43,190 nt of DNA from Saprospira grandis DSM 2844 (GTDB taxonomy: Bacteria > Bacteroidota > Bacteroidia > Chitinophagales > Saprospiraceae). Every line of letters begins with the position of its first letter. Positions within the stretch are counted from its first letter, which is position 1. Under the pieces are notes generated by a model that ran no database searches, was not told the origin of the DNA, and saw only the letters and a program-made list of their open reading frames with translations. Position numbers and translations under genes: made by a program. Below, in pieces: positions 24,134-32,763 of this stretch. Location of the stretch: assembly GCF_000275825.1 (NCBI RefSeq), contig NZ_JH719942.1, forward strand, positions 3,912,948-3,956,137. Reading direction: 5' to 3'.

Positions 24134-24907
24134 ATGCGACTCTATTTTCCGCTATTTTTTATTTTCCTTTCCTTAGGGCATTCGCTTTGGGCCCAAAAGG
24201 AAGAGCAAGAGGGCAGTCTGCCCGCCGCCTTCCTGATCGATATCAATTATGCTTTTCATCTGCCCGAGGGCGATATGAAGGCCGATTATTATCAAAGCAA
24301 TAGCGCCGGGGGACAACTGGCCTACCTCAGCTCCAAAAACTGGATTTTTGGCCTCTCCGGCCAGGTCATTTTTGCCGATCGAGTGAAAACCGATGTTCTG
24401 GCGCCCTTGCGCGAGGCCAATGGCCAACTGATTAGCCTTTATGGCGATATGGGCCTAACGCAACTAGGCCAAAGGGGCTTTATCTTTACCGGCCAAATCG
24501 GTAAGCTGATTTCACTCAATAAAAAAAACCGCCGCCACAATCTGGAGCTTCGCCTAGGCGCCGGCTATATGGAACATTGGGTGCGCATCCGCCTCATGAG
24601 CAGAGAGGAGGAACTGCCACAATTGCAGGGCGATTATCTTAATGGCTATGACCAACGCCGATCAGGCCTGAGCTTGCAGCAGTTTGTGGGCTACCGATAC
24701 ATGAGCCGCAACCGCATGCTCAATCTTTTTGTGGGCCTAGATTTCAATCAGGCCTTTACCACTAGCGTCCGAGGCTGGGATTACCACCTCCGCCAAGCCA
24801 ATACAGAAACTCAGTTCGATATGCTCTATGGCTTGCGCGCAGGCTTCTGCATCCCCTTCTTTATCTATAATGAAAATACCCGTAGCGACGAACTGAAGTT
24901 CTATTAA
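24134..24907 (+). CDS. Putative outer-membrane beta-barrel protein
   Basis: 257 residues with a signal peptide (MRLYFPLFFIFLSLGHSLWAQ). The mature part is rich in alternating polar and hydrophobic strands (for example IDINYAFHLPEGDMKADYY, WIFGLSGQVIFADRV, LELRLGAGYMEHWVRIRLM, RMLNLFVGLDFNQAF, FDMLYGLRAGFCIPFFIY), which fits an 8- to 12-stranded barrel of the Bacteroidota porin-like type. There is no lipobox and no enzyme motif. The family is not recognised further. It is divergent from the DUF975-like gene with its own promoter, and its stop codon is followed within 6 nt by element R10. Confidence 0.68.
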   Translation: MRLYFPLFFIFLSLGHSLWAQKEEQEGSLPAAFLIDINYAFHLPEGDMKADYYQSNSAGGQLAYLSSKNWIFGLSGQVIFADRVKTDVLAPLREANGQLISLYGDMGLTQLGQRGFIFTGQIGKLISLNKKNRRHNLELRLGAGYMEHWVRIRLMSREEELPQLQGDYLNGYDQRRSGLSLQQFVGYRYMSRNRMLNLFVGLDFNQAFTTSVRGWDYHLRQANTETQFDMLYGLRAGFCIPFFIYNENTRSDELKFY

Positions 24908-24912
24908 GGGGG

Positions 24913-25100
24913 TTTGGGGCCTGCCGCCTGCGGCGGCCGGGCTGTGTCAGGGCTCGCAGGTCTGCTCGGCCCTGCAGGCTTTTTCGCTTCGCTTCAAAAG
25001 CCTTTGGTCTGCGGCTGCGCCGCCCCCTTTTCCATCCCTAGGCCTGCGGCCCTTCGGGCCTGTAGGATGGATATATATACCTGTAGGTTGAAACCTACAG
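24913..25100 (+). repeat. GC-rich intergenic element, copy R10, with palindrome
   Basis: Forward copy with a mixed head: GCCGCCTGCGGCGG as in R1 and R8, then GGGCTGTGTCAGGGC as in R3. The core is intact and the cassette arms are AGGCTTTTTCGC / TTCAAAAGCCT. The tail has CATCCCTAGGCC and ATGGATATATATACC, then the 20-bp palindrome (25081-25100). Confidence 0.88.
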
Positions 25101-25132
25101 CCATACAACAGCGGTATTGCTTTGCAAAAATT

Positions 25133-25181
25133 AACTTCTCGGCCATCCTTTGATAAAAATTTTAGGCTAGTCAAGGCATAG
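25133..25181 (+). repeat. 49-bp tail repeat, copy 2
   Basis: Same sequence as 20188-20236 with one mismatch, again downstream of a forward element and its palindrome. Between palindrome and tail both sites also share a GGTATTGCTT(C/T)GCAA hairpin. Confidence 0.8.
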
Positions 25182-25219
25182 CTTTAGGCCCTCTCCCAAA
25201 ACAAAAAATATACAATATC

Positions 25220-26464
25220 ATGGCGCTTTTTTTCTACCGCCTAGCACTTTGGGCCTATCGACTAGCCCTACAACTGGCTAAACCTTTTGTGCCTAAGGCC
25301 AAACTATGGACCCAAGGCCGCCAAAATTGGCGAAAAAAATATGCAAAACAATTGGCCCAATTGCCCAAAAATAAAAAGCGCTATTGGTTTCATGCCGCTT
25401 CTTTAGGAGAGTTTGAACAAGGCCGCCCACTACTAGAAGCCCTCCGCGCCCAAGAACCCGAGGCCCTCATTTTACTCAGCTTTTTTTCGCCCTCAGGCTA
25501 CGAAAAACAAAAAAATTATGCCCTAGCCAATTGGGTGGGCTACCTGCCCATGGATAACCCAAAAAATGCCGAAGATTTTATAGCCCTCTTGGCCCCAAAT
25601 CAAGCATTTTTTGTGCGCTATGAGTTCTGGTATTTTTACCTCAAGGTTTTGGCCAAAAAAAATATCCCCGCCTACCTGGTCTCCGCCAATTTTTGGCCCG
25701 CCCTGCCATTTTTTAAGCCTTGGGGCGGCCTGTTTAGAAAAATGCTGGCCCAATATCAACAGATTTTTGTGCAAGATGAATATTCTAAAGAATTGCTGGC
25801 TAGCATCGGTTGTCCCGCTATCGTTACAGGCGATACCCGCCTAGATCGAGTGCTCAGGATTCGAGAAGAGGCCAAAAATTATCCCTCGGTCCAAGAATTT
25901 AAAGGCGAAAATAAACTTTGGGTGCTGGGCAGTAGCTGGCCCGCCGACGAGAAAATTTGTCTGCCCTTTTATCTGGACCATTTGCAGCCCAAAAACTGGA
26001 AACTGCTCATCGCTCCCCATGAAATAGGCGAGGAGCGTATCCAAAAATTACTCAATAGCTTGCCCAAAGACTTGGCTATCCGCTATTCTAGCCTGAGCGA
26101 AAAAGAATTGTCGGGCCAAGAAAAAATCTTAATCATTGATAATATTGGTATGCTCAGTAGCCTCTACCGCTATGCCAATATGGCCTATGTGGGCGGAGGC
26201 TTTGGCAAAGGGATTCATAATACACTAGAACCCGCAGTTTATCAAATTCCCCTTTTCTTTGGACCAAATCACAAAAAGTTTGTAGAAGCAACTGATTTAA
26301 TTAACTTAGGCCTTGCGCAAGCTATCCGCAGCCAAGAAGAATTGGCCACCGCTTTTAATGGGATCAACTACCAACTGCTAGCCCAAAAAGCAGAGCAATA
26401 TATTCAGGCACAGGCTGGCGCTAGTCAAAAAATTCTAGACTACCTCAAGCAATCAATAGAGTGA
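25220..26464 (+). CDS. waaA: 3-deoxy-D-manno-octulosonic acid (Kdo) transferase
   Basis: The 414-residue inner-membrane-associated glycosyltransferase adds Kdo from CMP-Kdo to lipid A precursor, the first step of LPS core assembly. The N-terminus has a short hydrophobic anchor, then WFHAASLGEFEQGRPLL with the conserved Glu proposed as catalytic base. The GT-B C-terminal domain contains LGSSWPADEKICLP, the LIDNIGMLSSLYRYANMAYVGGGFGKGIHNTLEPA signature in pieces, and GPNHKKFVEATDL. The length is typical. The stop TGA overlaps a GTG that may start the next gene (GTGA). This is the second envelope-glycan locus in the window. Confidence 0.94.
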   Translation: MALFFYRLALWAYRLALQLAKPFVPKAKLWTQGRQNWRKKYAKQLAQLPKNKKRYWFHAASLGEFEQGRPLLEALRAQEPEALILLSFFSPSGYEKQKNYALANWVGYLPMDNPKNAEDFIALLAPNQAFFVRYEFWYFYLKVLAKKNIPAYLVSANFWPALPFFKPWGGLFRKMLAQYQQIFVQDEYSKELLASIGCPAIVTGDTRLDRVLRIREEAKNYPSVQEFKGENKLWVLGSSWPADEKICLPFYLDHLQPKNWKLLIAPHEIGEERIQKLLNSLPKDLAIRYSSLSEKELSGQEKILIIDNIGMLSSLYRYANMAYVGGGFGKGIHNTLEPAVYQIPLFFGPNHKKFVEATDLINLGLAQAIRSQEELATAFNGINYQLLAQKAEQYIQAQAGASQKILDYLKQSIE

Positions 26465-29175
26465 AGTGGAGCATTAAGTATATGCAAGCAGGGCTAGTAC
26501 GCCTTTGGTGGGTCAATATATATCCGTTCTTTTACTGGTTTCGGCTCCCCTTGGCCGCAAGCAGTCTTTTTTTGGCCCTTTGTATTTTTACCGGGGTGCA
26601 GCTGGGCTGGTTTCGAGCCCCTTTTTCTAGCCTTTCTCCCCTGGCGGCAGTTCCCTCAAGTAGCTCCGTCGTAATTGAAATCAGCGATTGGGAAAATAGC
26701 CAAAACCGCTTGCAGGCGGCCCAATATGCCAAGGCCCTAAAAGCTATAGGCGCTAGCGAGCAGTGGGTAGATGAATTGGCCCTTTGGCAAAAAGAATTGG
26801 GCCGCCTCAAACGAGACAAACACCCCTTTGCCAAAAAACAAATCTTTACGGCTGTTCAGCTCAATGGAGCACAGTCACTTTCTTACCTCCATATTGCCGC
26901 CCAATTTCCCAAGGAGTTGCGGCCCACCCAACTAGCCGCCCAATTGAAGGTCCCAATTACCGATAAACACAGTTATCGAGGGAGCCAAATTTATCAATTG
27001 GAGCTGCCCGGCAAAAAACGCTTTAGCCTCTGCCAATACCGCTCTTTGCTCTTGTTTAGCCGAGAGTCGGCCCTGGTAGAGGCCGCCCTAGAACAACTGG
27101 GCAGCATTCGCTCTAGCCTGAGCTGGGAGCAAGATTTTCTGGCCCTACAAGATAATCGTAGCGATTCGGACCTCAGTTTTTATATCAATTTTCAAAATTT
27201 ACCGCTTTTGGCCAATTTGCTTTCTGGCCAAAGTCTCCCTTTTGTCGAAAGCCTAGCCAATGATTTTAGCTGGCAGGGCTTCGATTGCCGCTTCCAAGAA
27301 CAACATCTGGTGGGTAGCGGACAGCTTTATTTGGCCCAAAAAGATCCCTATTGGAACTATTTATTAAATGCGCCTAGCAATGAAAATAGCCAAATTGCCG
27401 CCTATTTGCCCGAACAACTAGCTTTTGCCCTGAGCATCAATATCTCGGCCTTTGGCGATTACTACCGCCAACAAAAAGAATTAGATCCCGATTTCTCCCG
27501 CTATATTTTGCCCTACCTAGGCCGAGAGCTGGCCTTTTTTATGCAAGAACCCGCCCAAGAAGAAGATTTACAAGCCGCTTATGCGGTGGCGATGGCCCTG
27601 CAAAATCCCTTGGAGGCCAAAGAGAAACTCAAAAAACTGGAAGGCGAAAAAGGCCTATTGGATAGTATGCAATACCAAGGGGCCGAAATTAGAAGATTGG
27701 CCACAAATGGCCTGCTAGCCCCTCTGTTCGGTGGCGAGTTCGCCCCCTTGCAAACCCCCTATTACCTCATTGCCGACAACTACCTGATTTTGGCCAATAG
27801 CCGCCGACAGCTAGAACGCTGGTGGGAGCAATACCAAAATAAAAAGATGCTGGTCCATAATCCCGTTTTTAAGGGCCAAGTAGAGCAGATGAAAAACCGC
27901 TCGACTCTCTATTTCTTGATCAATACACCCAATGCAGCCCTGCTATTCAAAAAGTTTTTGCGCAAAGATTGGCGAGATGCCTTCGATCAACGCTTTTTGG
28001 CCTTTCGCTCGCTCTACCCCATGGGCCTGCAGCTAACGGCGCATAAGGGCCATTTTCTCAGTACCTTTTCGGCTGCTACCCAAGCACTGCAAGAACAGGC
28101 CGGAGCCGAACTGCTCTGGCGAGCCGCCTTAGACAGCAGTTTGTTGATGCCACCCAGCCTTTTGCAAAACCCCAAAACTGGAAGCTATTTTATTGCCGCC
28201 CAAGATAAGGCCAAACGCCTATATCTCTTTAATAATGCAGGAGAGTTGCTCTGGAAAAAAGCCCTGGGCGAACAGCTATTGGGCCCGCCTCAATTGGTAG
28301 ATTATTATAGCAACGGAAATTATCAGTTGGCGGCCAATACCAAAAGCAAGATTTATATTTGGGAAGAAGATGGCGAACTGCTCAAGGAGATTCCCTTGGT
28401 CATTCGAGCCCTAAATGCCATTATGTCCGTAGACTATGGCCGAGGATTGCGCTTTTTTGTCTCCGCCGCCGATAAAAATATTTATGGCTTCGATAAATTT
28501 GGTAAACCCCTAGAAGGCTGGAACCCCAATAGCAAAATGGGCGCCCTGCGCTTCCCCTTGCGCTATCTAGAAAAGGGCGAGAAGGATTATATTCTGGGCA
28601 TGAGTGGCTCGGGCCAATTGTACTTTATGAAACGCAATGGCGACCGAAGAATGCCCACCAAAAGCTTTAAGGGCTATTATCTCGATAATTTTTATTTGGA
28701 CCTAGAGCAGGAACGTATTGTGGCCGGAGCCAGCAACGGACAAATTGAAGTCTGCAATCTACAAGGCAAAAAGTTTGGCATTCCACCCCCAGAAAAAAAT
28801 ATGAAGGGCGTTCAATTTGCTTATGCCGATCTTTTGGGCGACCTTCGCCCCGATTTTCTGCGGCTGATGGGGCAGCAGCTCTATATTCATTATTATGATA
28901 CGGCCCAAAGTCTGCAAGCAGCTCCTATATATGAATATGAAGCGCCTCAAACAGACATTTTTCCAATTCGTTTGTTGGCCCAAGAAAAAGCACTTTTGGG
29001 CAGTTATTCGGCAACAAAGGGCCAGATTTATCTAATTGATGCAACAGGGAAACTACAAAAGGGCTTTCCCCTTGCCGCCGATGGTCCCTTTGTGGTGGCC
29101 GATCTTTTTGATGACAATAATAATGTCTTGCTCTGTAGCCAAGGCAAGGAGCTCAAGGCCTATAAGTTGCGTTAG
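26461..29175 (+). CDS. Large membrane-anchored protein with C-terminal propeller-like repeats
   Basis: 904 residues from GTG at 26461 (4-nt overlap with waaA); ATG at 26482 is an alternative. One N-terminal membrane helix (LPLAASSLFLALCIFTGVQLG) is followed by a large periplasmic region. Residues about 50-560 resemble DUF3352-type proteins of Bacteroidota in layout (VVIEISDWENSQNR, YYLIADNYLILANSRRQLERW, STLYFLINTPNAALLFK). The last 350 residues hold repeats of the form YLFNNAGELLWKK, YIWEEDGELLKE, YGFDKFGKPLEGW, YFMKRNGDRRM, EVCNLQGKKF and YLIDATGKLQKGF, which fit a PQQ/WD-like beta-propeller. No catalytic motif is visible. Coupling to waaA hints at an envelope role, but the function is unknown. 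Confidence 0.7.
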   Translation: MKWSIKYMQAGLVRLWWVNIYPFFYWFRLPLAASSLFLALCIFTGVQLGWFRAPFSSLSPLAAVPSSSSVVIEISDWENSQNRLQAAQYAKALKAIGASEQWVDELALWQKELGRLKRDKHPFAKKQIFTAVQLNGAQSLSYLHIAAQFPKELRPTQLAAQLKVPITDKHSYRGSQIYQLELPGKKRFSLCQYRSLLLFSRESALVEAALEQLGSIRSSLSWEQDFLALQDNRSDSDLSFYINFQNLPLLANLLSGQSLPFVESLANDFSWQGFDCRFQEQHLVGSGQLYLAQKDPYWNYLLNAPSNENSQIAAYLPEQLAFALSINISAFGDYYRQQKELDPDFSRYILPYLGRELAFFMQEPAQEEDLQAAYAVAMALQNPLEAKEKLKKLEGEKGLLDSMQYQGAEIRRLATNGLLAPLFGGEFAPLQTPYYLIADNYLILANSRRQLERWWEQYQNKKMLVHNPVFKGQVEQMKNRSTLYFLINTPNAALLFKKFLRKDWRDAFDQRFLAFRSLYPMGLQLTAHKGHFLSTFSAATQALQEQAGAELLWRAALDSSLLMPPSLLQNPKTGSYFIAAQDKAKRLYLFNNAGELLWKKALGEQLLGPPQLVDYYSNGNYQLAANTKSKIYIWEEDGELLKEIPLVIRALNAIMSVDYGRGLRFFVSAADKNIYGFDKFGKPLEGWNPNSKMGALRFPLRYLEKGEKDYILGMSGSGQLYFMKRNGDRRMPTKSFKGYYLDNFYLDLEQERIVAGASNGQIEVCNLQGKKFGIPPPEKNMKGVQFAYADLLGDLRPDFLRLMGQQLYIHYYDTAQSLQAAPIYEYEAPQTDIFPIRLLAQEKALLGSYSATKGQIYLIDATGKLQKGFPLAADGPFVVADLFDDNNNVLLCSQGKELKAYKLR

Positions 29176-29183
29176 AAGATGGA

Positions 29184-29325
29184 TTTGGGGCTTGCCCGCC
29201 CTGCGGGCGGGCCGGGCTGTGCGGCAGCTCGCTGCTCGCTCGGCCCAGCGCAAAAAAGCGAAGCTTTTTTGCTTGCTCTGGCCCTTTGGGCCACTGCCTA
29301 CCATCCCTAAGCCGAGGGCCAGCCG
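29184..29325 (+). repeat. GC-rich intergenic element, copy R11a
   Basis: Forward copy 9 nt after the stop of the 904-residue protein. The head hairpin is GCCCGCC-CTG-CGGGCGGGC. The core is the GCTCGCTGCTCGCTCGG variant. The cassette arms are GCAAAAAAGCGAAGC / GCTTTTTTGC. It is fused tail to tail with R11b. Confidence 0.85.
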
Positions 29326-29478
29326 CTTGGCCGGGCGGTCCTTGGCCCAGCGCTGCGGAGTGGGTGGCCGTAGGCCAGACCGAAGGCGAAACGAAGTGAA
29401 GCCTGAAGGGCCGAGCAGACTTGCGAGCCCCGCAGCATAGCGGCGGCCAGCAAAGCTGGCCGCGGGCCCCAAAAAAAA
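29326..29478 (-). repeat. GC-rich intergenic element, copy R11b
   Basis: Reverse copy whose head (CCCC plus eight A) faces hpt. The head hairpin is GCGGCCAGC-AAA-GCTGGCCGC. The core is the CTCGCAAGTCTGCTCGG variant. The cassette is GAAGGCGAAACGAAGTGAAGCC, shared with R17. Confidence 0.85.
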
Positions 29479-29521
29479 GAAAAAAAACGCTTGAAAAGCA
29501 AAATAAAATAGAACAAACAAA

Positions 29522-30076
29522 ATGAAAGCATCAGGTCAAAATGTAAAGGTTTGGGACAAAGAATTTGCGCCCTTTATTTCTGCCCAGCAGATCGAGGAAC
29601 GGATTGAGCAATTGGCAAGAAAAATAGAGCAGCAGTATGCCGAAACAGAACAGCCCATCGTTATTTTGGGCATCTTAAATGGCGCTTTCCGCTTTGCCTC
29701 CGATTTGGTCAAAGCCTTGAACATCCCCCTAGAAATTAGCTTTGTGAAGCTGCAATCTTATTCGGGAACCAGCTCTACGGGGCAGGTTACCGAAATGATT
29801 GGTTTGGACCTTGATTTGGCGGGCAGAGCCGTATTGATTGTAGAAGACATTGTTGATTCGGGCCGTACGCTCTACCATTTTTTGCCCAGCTTGAAGGCCA
29901 AAAACTGCCTGTCGGTGGGCCTTTGCAGCCTATTGGTCAAGCCAGATGCCATGCAATACAAACTGCCCATTGACTTTGCGGGTTTTGCCGTACCCAACGA
30001 CTTTTTGCTCGGTTATGGCTTAGATTACGACAAGCGAGGCCGAGAATTAAATGATATTTATAAGGCGATAGATTAA
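29522..30076 (+). CDS. hpt: Hypoxanthine phosphoribosyltransferase
   Basis: The 184-residue purine salvage enzyme transfers phosphoribose from PRPP to hypoxanthine or guanine. The PRPP-binding motif [14 protein letters not shown] is at about residues 104-117. [15 protein letters not shown] near residue 50, [17 protein letters not shown] (flexible catalytic loop) and the base-binding end region [20 protein letters not shown] are all as expected for HPRT. The ATG start lies 43 nt from R11b. It leads a row with trmD (5 nt after its stop), so co-transcription is likely. Confidence 0.93.
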   Translation: MKASGQNVKVWDKEFAPFISAQQIEERIEQLARKIEQQYAETEQPIVILGILNGAFRFASDLVKALNIPLEISFVKLQSYSGTSSTGQVTEMIGLDLDLAGRAVLIVEDIVDSGRTLYHFLPSLKAKNCLSVGLCSLLVKPDAMQYKLPIDFAGFAVPNDFLLGYGLDYDKRGRELNDIYKAID

Positions 30077-30081
30077 GAAAA

Positions 30082-30762
30082 ATGAGAATTGATATCCTTT
30101 CTGCGCAGCCCCAATTGATGGAGAGCCCTTTTGCGCATTCTATAATGAAACGGGCCCAAGAAAAGGGGCTTTTAGAGGTTGTTTTGCATGATTTGCACGA
30201 CTTTTCTACCGATGAAAAATATCGCCGAATTGACGACTATCAATTTGGGGGTGGAGCGGGCATGGTCTTGACCATCGAGCCCATTCATCGGGCCATAGAG
30301 CAGTTGCGGGCCGAGCGGGAATACGAGCATATTATTTATATGACGCCCGATGGGCAAACCCTGAATCAAAAAACTTGTAACCATTTATCCTTGGCGGGTA
30401 ATTTGATTATCATCTGTGGACATTACAAGGGCATTGACGAGCGGATACGCGAGCATTTTGTGACTCTAGAAATCTCTGTGGGGGATTATGTGCTTTCTGG
30501 TGGAGAATTGCCGGCTTGCATCTTGGTGGATGCCATTGGGCGTTTGTTGCCAGGCGTATTAGGCGATGAATCTTCGGCCCTCTTGGATTCTTTTCAGGAT
30601 GGCATTTTGGCGCCCCCCGTATATACTCGCCCAGCCGATTATAATGGCTGGAAAGTGCCCGATATTTTGCTATCGGGCCATGAGCGAAAAATCAATGCTT
30701 GGCGAGATGAGCAAGCCTTGTTGCGGACCCAGCAGCGTCGGCCCGATTTATTGGAGGAATAG
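30082..30762 (+). CDS. trmD: tRNA (guanine37-N1)-methyltransferase
   Basis: The 226-residue enzyme methylates N1 of G37 next to the tRNA anticodon using S-adenosylmethionine, preventing +1 frameshifts. The trefoil-knot SAM site is seen as [19 protein letters not shown] and [31 protein letters not shown]. The N-terminal [21 protein letters not shown] and the C-terminal domain with [15 protein letters not shown] are typical. It starts 5 nt after hpt and ends with TAG 7 nt before the next gene. The usual rpsP-rimM-trmD-rplS context is absent, as is common in Bacteroidota. Confidence 0.95.
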   Translation: MRIDILSAQPQLMESPFAHSIMKRAQEKGLLEVVLHDLHDFSTDEKYRRIDDYQFGGGAGMVLTIEPIHRAIEQLRAEREYEHIIYMTPDGQTLNQKTCNHLSLAGNLIIICGHYKGIDERIREHFVTLEISVGDYVLSGGELPACILVDAIGRLLPGVLGDESSALLDSFQDGILAPPVYTRPADYNGWKVPDILLSGHERKINAWRDEQALLRTQQRRPDLLEE

Positions 30763-30769
30763 ATCAGCT

Positions 30770-31801
30770 ATGAAGTTTTTACTCAGTTTATTATTTGTTG
30801 GCTCGACTGTCCTCCTTTTTGGGCAGTCGAGACTATCTACGCCCATGGAGATCATGGCATTTATGGAGGCTTCGCCCACCCAATACCGAATCGATCAATT
30901 GTATGGGCCGCCGCCCAAGCGGGAGCGGCCTGTTTTGGCCAATGGGAACTATGTGGAGCTAGAAGACAATCGAGAGCATTTGCGAGATTATGCGGCCTTA
31001 GAAACGGAGACCCATAAGGCCCTAAAGACCAAAGCTTTGGCCCTGGCCAATCGGGAACGGCCCAAGTATAAAAAAATACGCAAGCTGTATCAGCAAATCT
31101 TAGATGATATTCCGCAGCATGCGCAGATTTTGTCCTATATGGGCGACAGCTATTATCGGCAAAAAAACTGGGAAAAAGCGCTCTTGTACTTTGACCAAGC
31201 TTTGGCCGCCAACCCTATTGATTATGTGGCCCAACGCCTAAAAGCAGAGGTTTTTTTACTGCAAAAAGATACGGCCAAGGCGGCCCAAGCCATCGCCAAG
31301 GCCCATCTATTGAATCGAAATAATAAGCTGCTCTTGCTTCGATTGAAAGAAATTTGGGCCTTAAATGGCCAAACTTATGAGTCGGCCTGGGGATTTGACC
31401 CCAAATGTTATCTAGAGCGAGAGGCCGATACCGTCAGCATTGTAGCCGATGGCGTTTGGTTGACCTATGGCATGTACAAGGCCGTTTGGTCCTATGAACC
31501 CGATTATCAGTACATCAAGTCCAGACAAGAGGTCTCTGATTTTCTCTTTCATGCGGAGTTAGAAGGGACGCTGGGCACCTTTTTGACCTATAGCGCCCTG
31601 CCCGAAAAGGGCCGAAGAATTGAGCCCGCACTAGAGGCTTTTGCCCAAGCCCTAGATGCCGATTTATTGGAAGAATACGTCTTTTATGAGGTCCTTTTGG
31701 TCGACCATCCCGCTTTGGCGGCCCACTTGACGGATGAATTTGCGGCCAAGCTTTTAGAATATATGCAAAAAGTTAGGAATCAGGACTTTGGGCGAGATTA
31801 A
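30770..31801 (+). CDS. Secreted tetratricopeptide-repeat protein
   Basis: The ATG at 30770 gives 343 residues; a longer frame from 30566 runs through trmD and is not used. A signal peptide (MKFLLSLLFVGSTVLLFGQ) is followed by a basic helical region and at least two TPR units, clearest in ILSYMGDSYYRQKNWEKALLYFDQALAANP and the following AAQAIAKAHLLN. The C-terminal half (from about residue 200) is not recognised; it contains ADGVWLTYGMYKAVW and many aromatic residues. It begins 7 nt after trmD, so it is probably in the same operon. It is likely a periplasmic or outer-membrane scaffold. Confidence 0.75.
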   Translation: MKFLLSLLFVGSTVLLFGQSRLSTPMEIMAFMEASPTQYRIDQLYGPPPKRERPVLANGNYVELEDNREHLRDYAALETETHKALKTKALALANRERPKYKKIRKLYQQILDDIPQHAQILSYMGDSYYRQKNWEKALLYFDQALAANPIDYVAQRLKAEVFLLQKDTAKAAQAIAKAHLLNRNNKLLLLRLKEIWALNGQTYESAWGFDPKCYLEREADTVSIVADGVWLTYGMYKAVWSYEPDYQYIKSRQEVSDFLFHAELEGTLGTFLTYSALPEKGRRIEPALEAFAQALDADLLEEYVFYEVLLVDHPALAAHLTDEFAAKLLEYMQKVRNQDFGRD

Positions 31802-31900
31802 ATTAACAGACCTATAACAAGGAAAGGGAACAATAAGCTGTTTAGAGTTGTATAAAAGGCTTAAGTTTAAAATAGAACAACCAAACTCCCTTTTCCTCTT

Positions 31901-32509
31901 ATGGCAGCAAAACCGATTTCCATTGATTTACAAGCGATTTGGCGCAAGTATATTTGGCCTTATCGTTCTTTTTATTTGCTTGGCGGCTTCCTTATTTTGG
32001 GCCTCATTATCCTTTTTGGGACCCCGCTGGGGCTTTATCTTCGAGATATAGAGCAGCTGCGGCAAGACATACAGGCTTTTGGTCCTTGGGGCGCCGTCAT
32101 TTATGTGGCGGTTTTTCTTTTGGCCAGTTTGCTCGGCCTGCCAGGCTCTGCTTTTATGTTGTTGGCCATGCTTTTATATGGTAGCTGGGAGGGGGCGGCC
32201 CTGACCTATTTTGCAGCCTGGTTATCGGCGATGGCTACTTTTTATTGGGCCAAATTATTGGGTGGAAAAAATGCACCCGAGGCCAAGGGCTGGCTCAAGA
32301 AATATGTCGAAAAGGTAGAGCAGCGCCCTTATTGGAGCCTCATTGTAATTAGAACTTTTATGCAATTATCGCCTTTTGTGGGCTATAGTTTGGCCTTTAG
32401 CCAAATGAAACCCAAGGACTATATTTTGGGAAATGCCCTGGCGCTTTTGGTCCCTATTAGCTATATGGCTTTGGCCTATGCCATTTTTGAGGCCGGCTAT
32501 TTTTCCTAA
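31901..32509 (+). CDS. TVP38/TMEM64 (VTT domain) family membrane protein
   Basis: 202 residues with five to six hydrophobic segments. The VTT core is visible as YVAVFLLASLLGLPGSAFMLLAMLLYG followed by FAAWLSAMATFYWAKLLGG, and then a conserved re-entrant segment RTFMQLSPFVGYSLAFSQMKPKDYILGNALAL. Members of this family include DedA and TMEM64 proteins, linked to lipid-carrier or phospholipid flipping. The family is clear but the substrate is not. It lies 100 nt after the TPR gene without a repeat element between them. Element R12 follows 12 nt after the stop codon. Confidence 0.82.
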   Translation: MAAKPISIDLQAIWRKYIWPYRSFYLLGGFLILGLIILFGTPLGLYLRDIEQLRQDIQAFGPWGAVIYVAVFLLASLLGLPGSAFMLLAMLLYGSWEGAALTYFAAWLSAMATFYWAKLLGGKNAPEAKGWLKKYVEKVEQRPYWSLIVIRTFMQLSPFVGYSLAFSQMKPKDYILGNALALLVPISYMALAYAIFEAGYFS

Positions 32510-32521
32510 TGAGTATAAAGA

Positions 32522-32728
32522 TTTGGGGCCCGCGGCCAGCTAGGCTTTGCCTAGCTGGCCGCCGCTATGCTGCGGGGCTCGCTGTTCGCTCGGCCCTTCG
32601 CTTTTTCGCTTTGCTCAAAAGCTCGGTCTGGCCTGCGGCCCCCCCTTCGCAGCGCTGGGCCGCTCAACGGTCTTTTTTCTTTTGGGCATTCTTCTTTGGC
32701 GGTTTTGGGCCCATGGGCTGAAGCCCTT
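32522..32728 (+). repeat. GC-rich intergenic element, copy R12 (left flank of the AT-rich island)
   Basis: Forward copy with the long head hairpin GGCCAGCTAGGC-TTT-GCCTAGCTGGCC. From 32574 to 32726 it is identical, as far as I can read, to 34401-34553 in R13. The core is the CTCGCTGTTCGCTCGG variant. The tail includes GGGCCGCTCAACGG, a T-rich stretch and CATGGGCTGAAGCCC. Confidence 0.9.
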
Positions 32729-32763
32729 CTTTGCTGTTTTAGGACAAGCACATAATTTATAAA

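Noticed and set aside
24037-24303. 88-codon ORF overlapping the outer-membrane protein start
   Set aside because: It is a shadow in another frame of 24134-24907, which has a signal peptide and promoter.
139-25100. CRISPR array made from the repeated palindromes
   Set aside because: The repeats are kilobases apart, not regularly spaced, and no cas gene is present.
29036-29531. Several ORFs of 74-155 codons on both strands between the 904-residue protein and hpt
   Set aside because: They span the R11a/R11b inverted pair and encode the same low-complexity peptides as other element copies; multiple frames are open only because the DNA is GC-rich.
30566-30769. Upstream extension of the TPR protein
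   Set aside because: It runs out of frame through trmD. The ATG at 30770 starts a clean signal peptide.
32730-32760. TTTG-N19-TAATTTAT as promoter of the island lipoprotein
   Set aside because: The predicted transcription start would fall at or after the ATG at 32764, and the -7 box has two mismatches.
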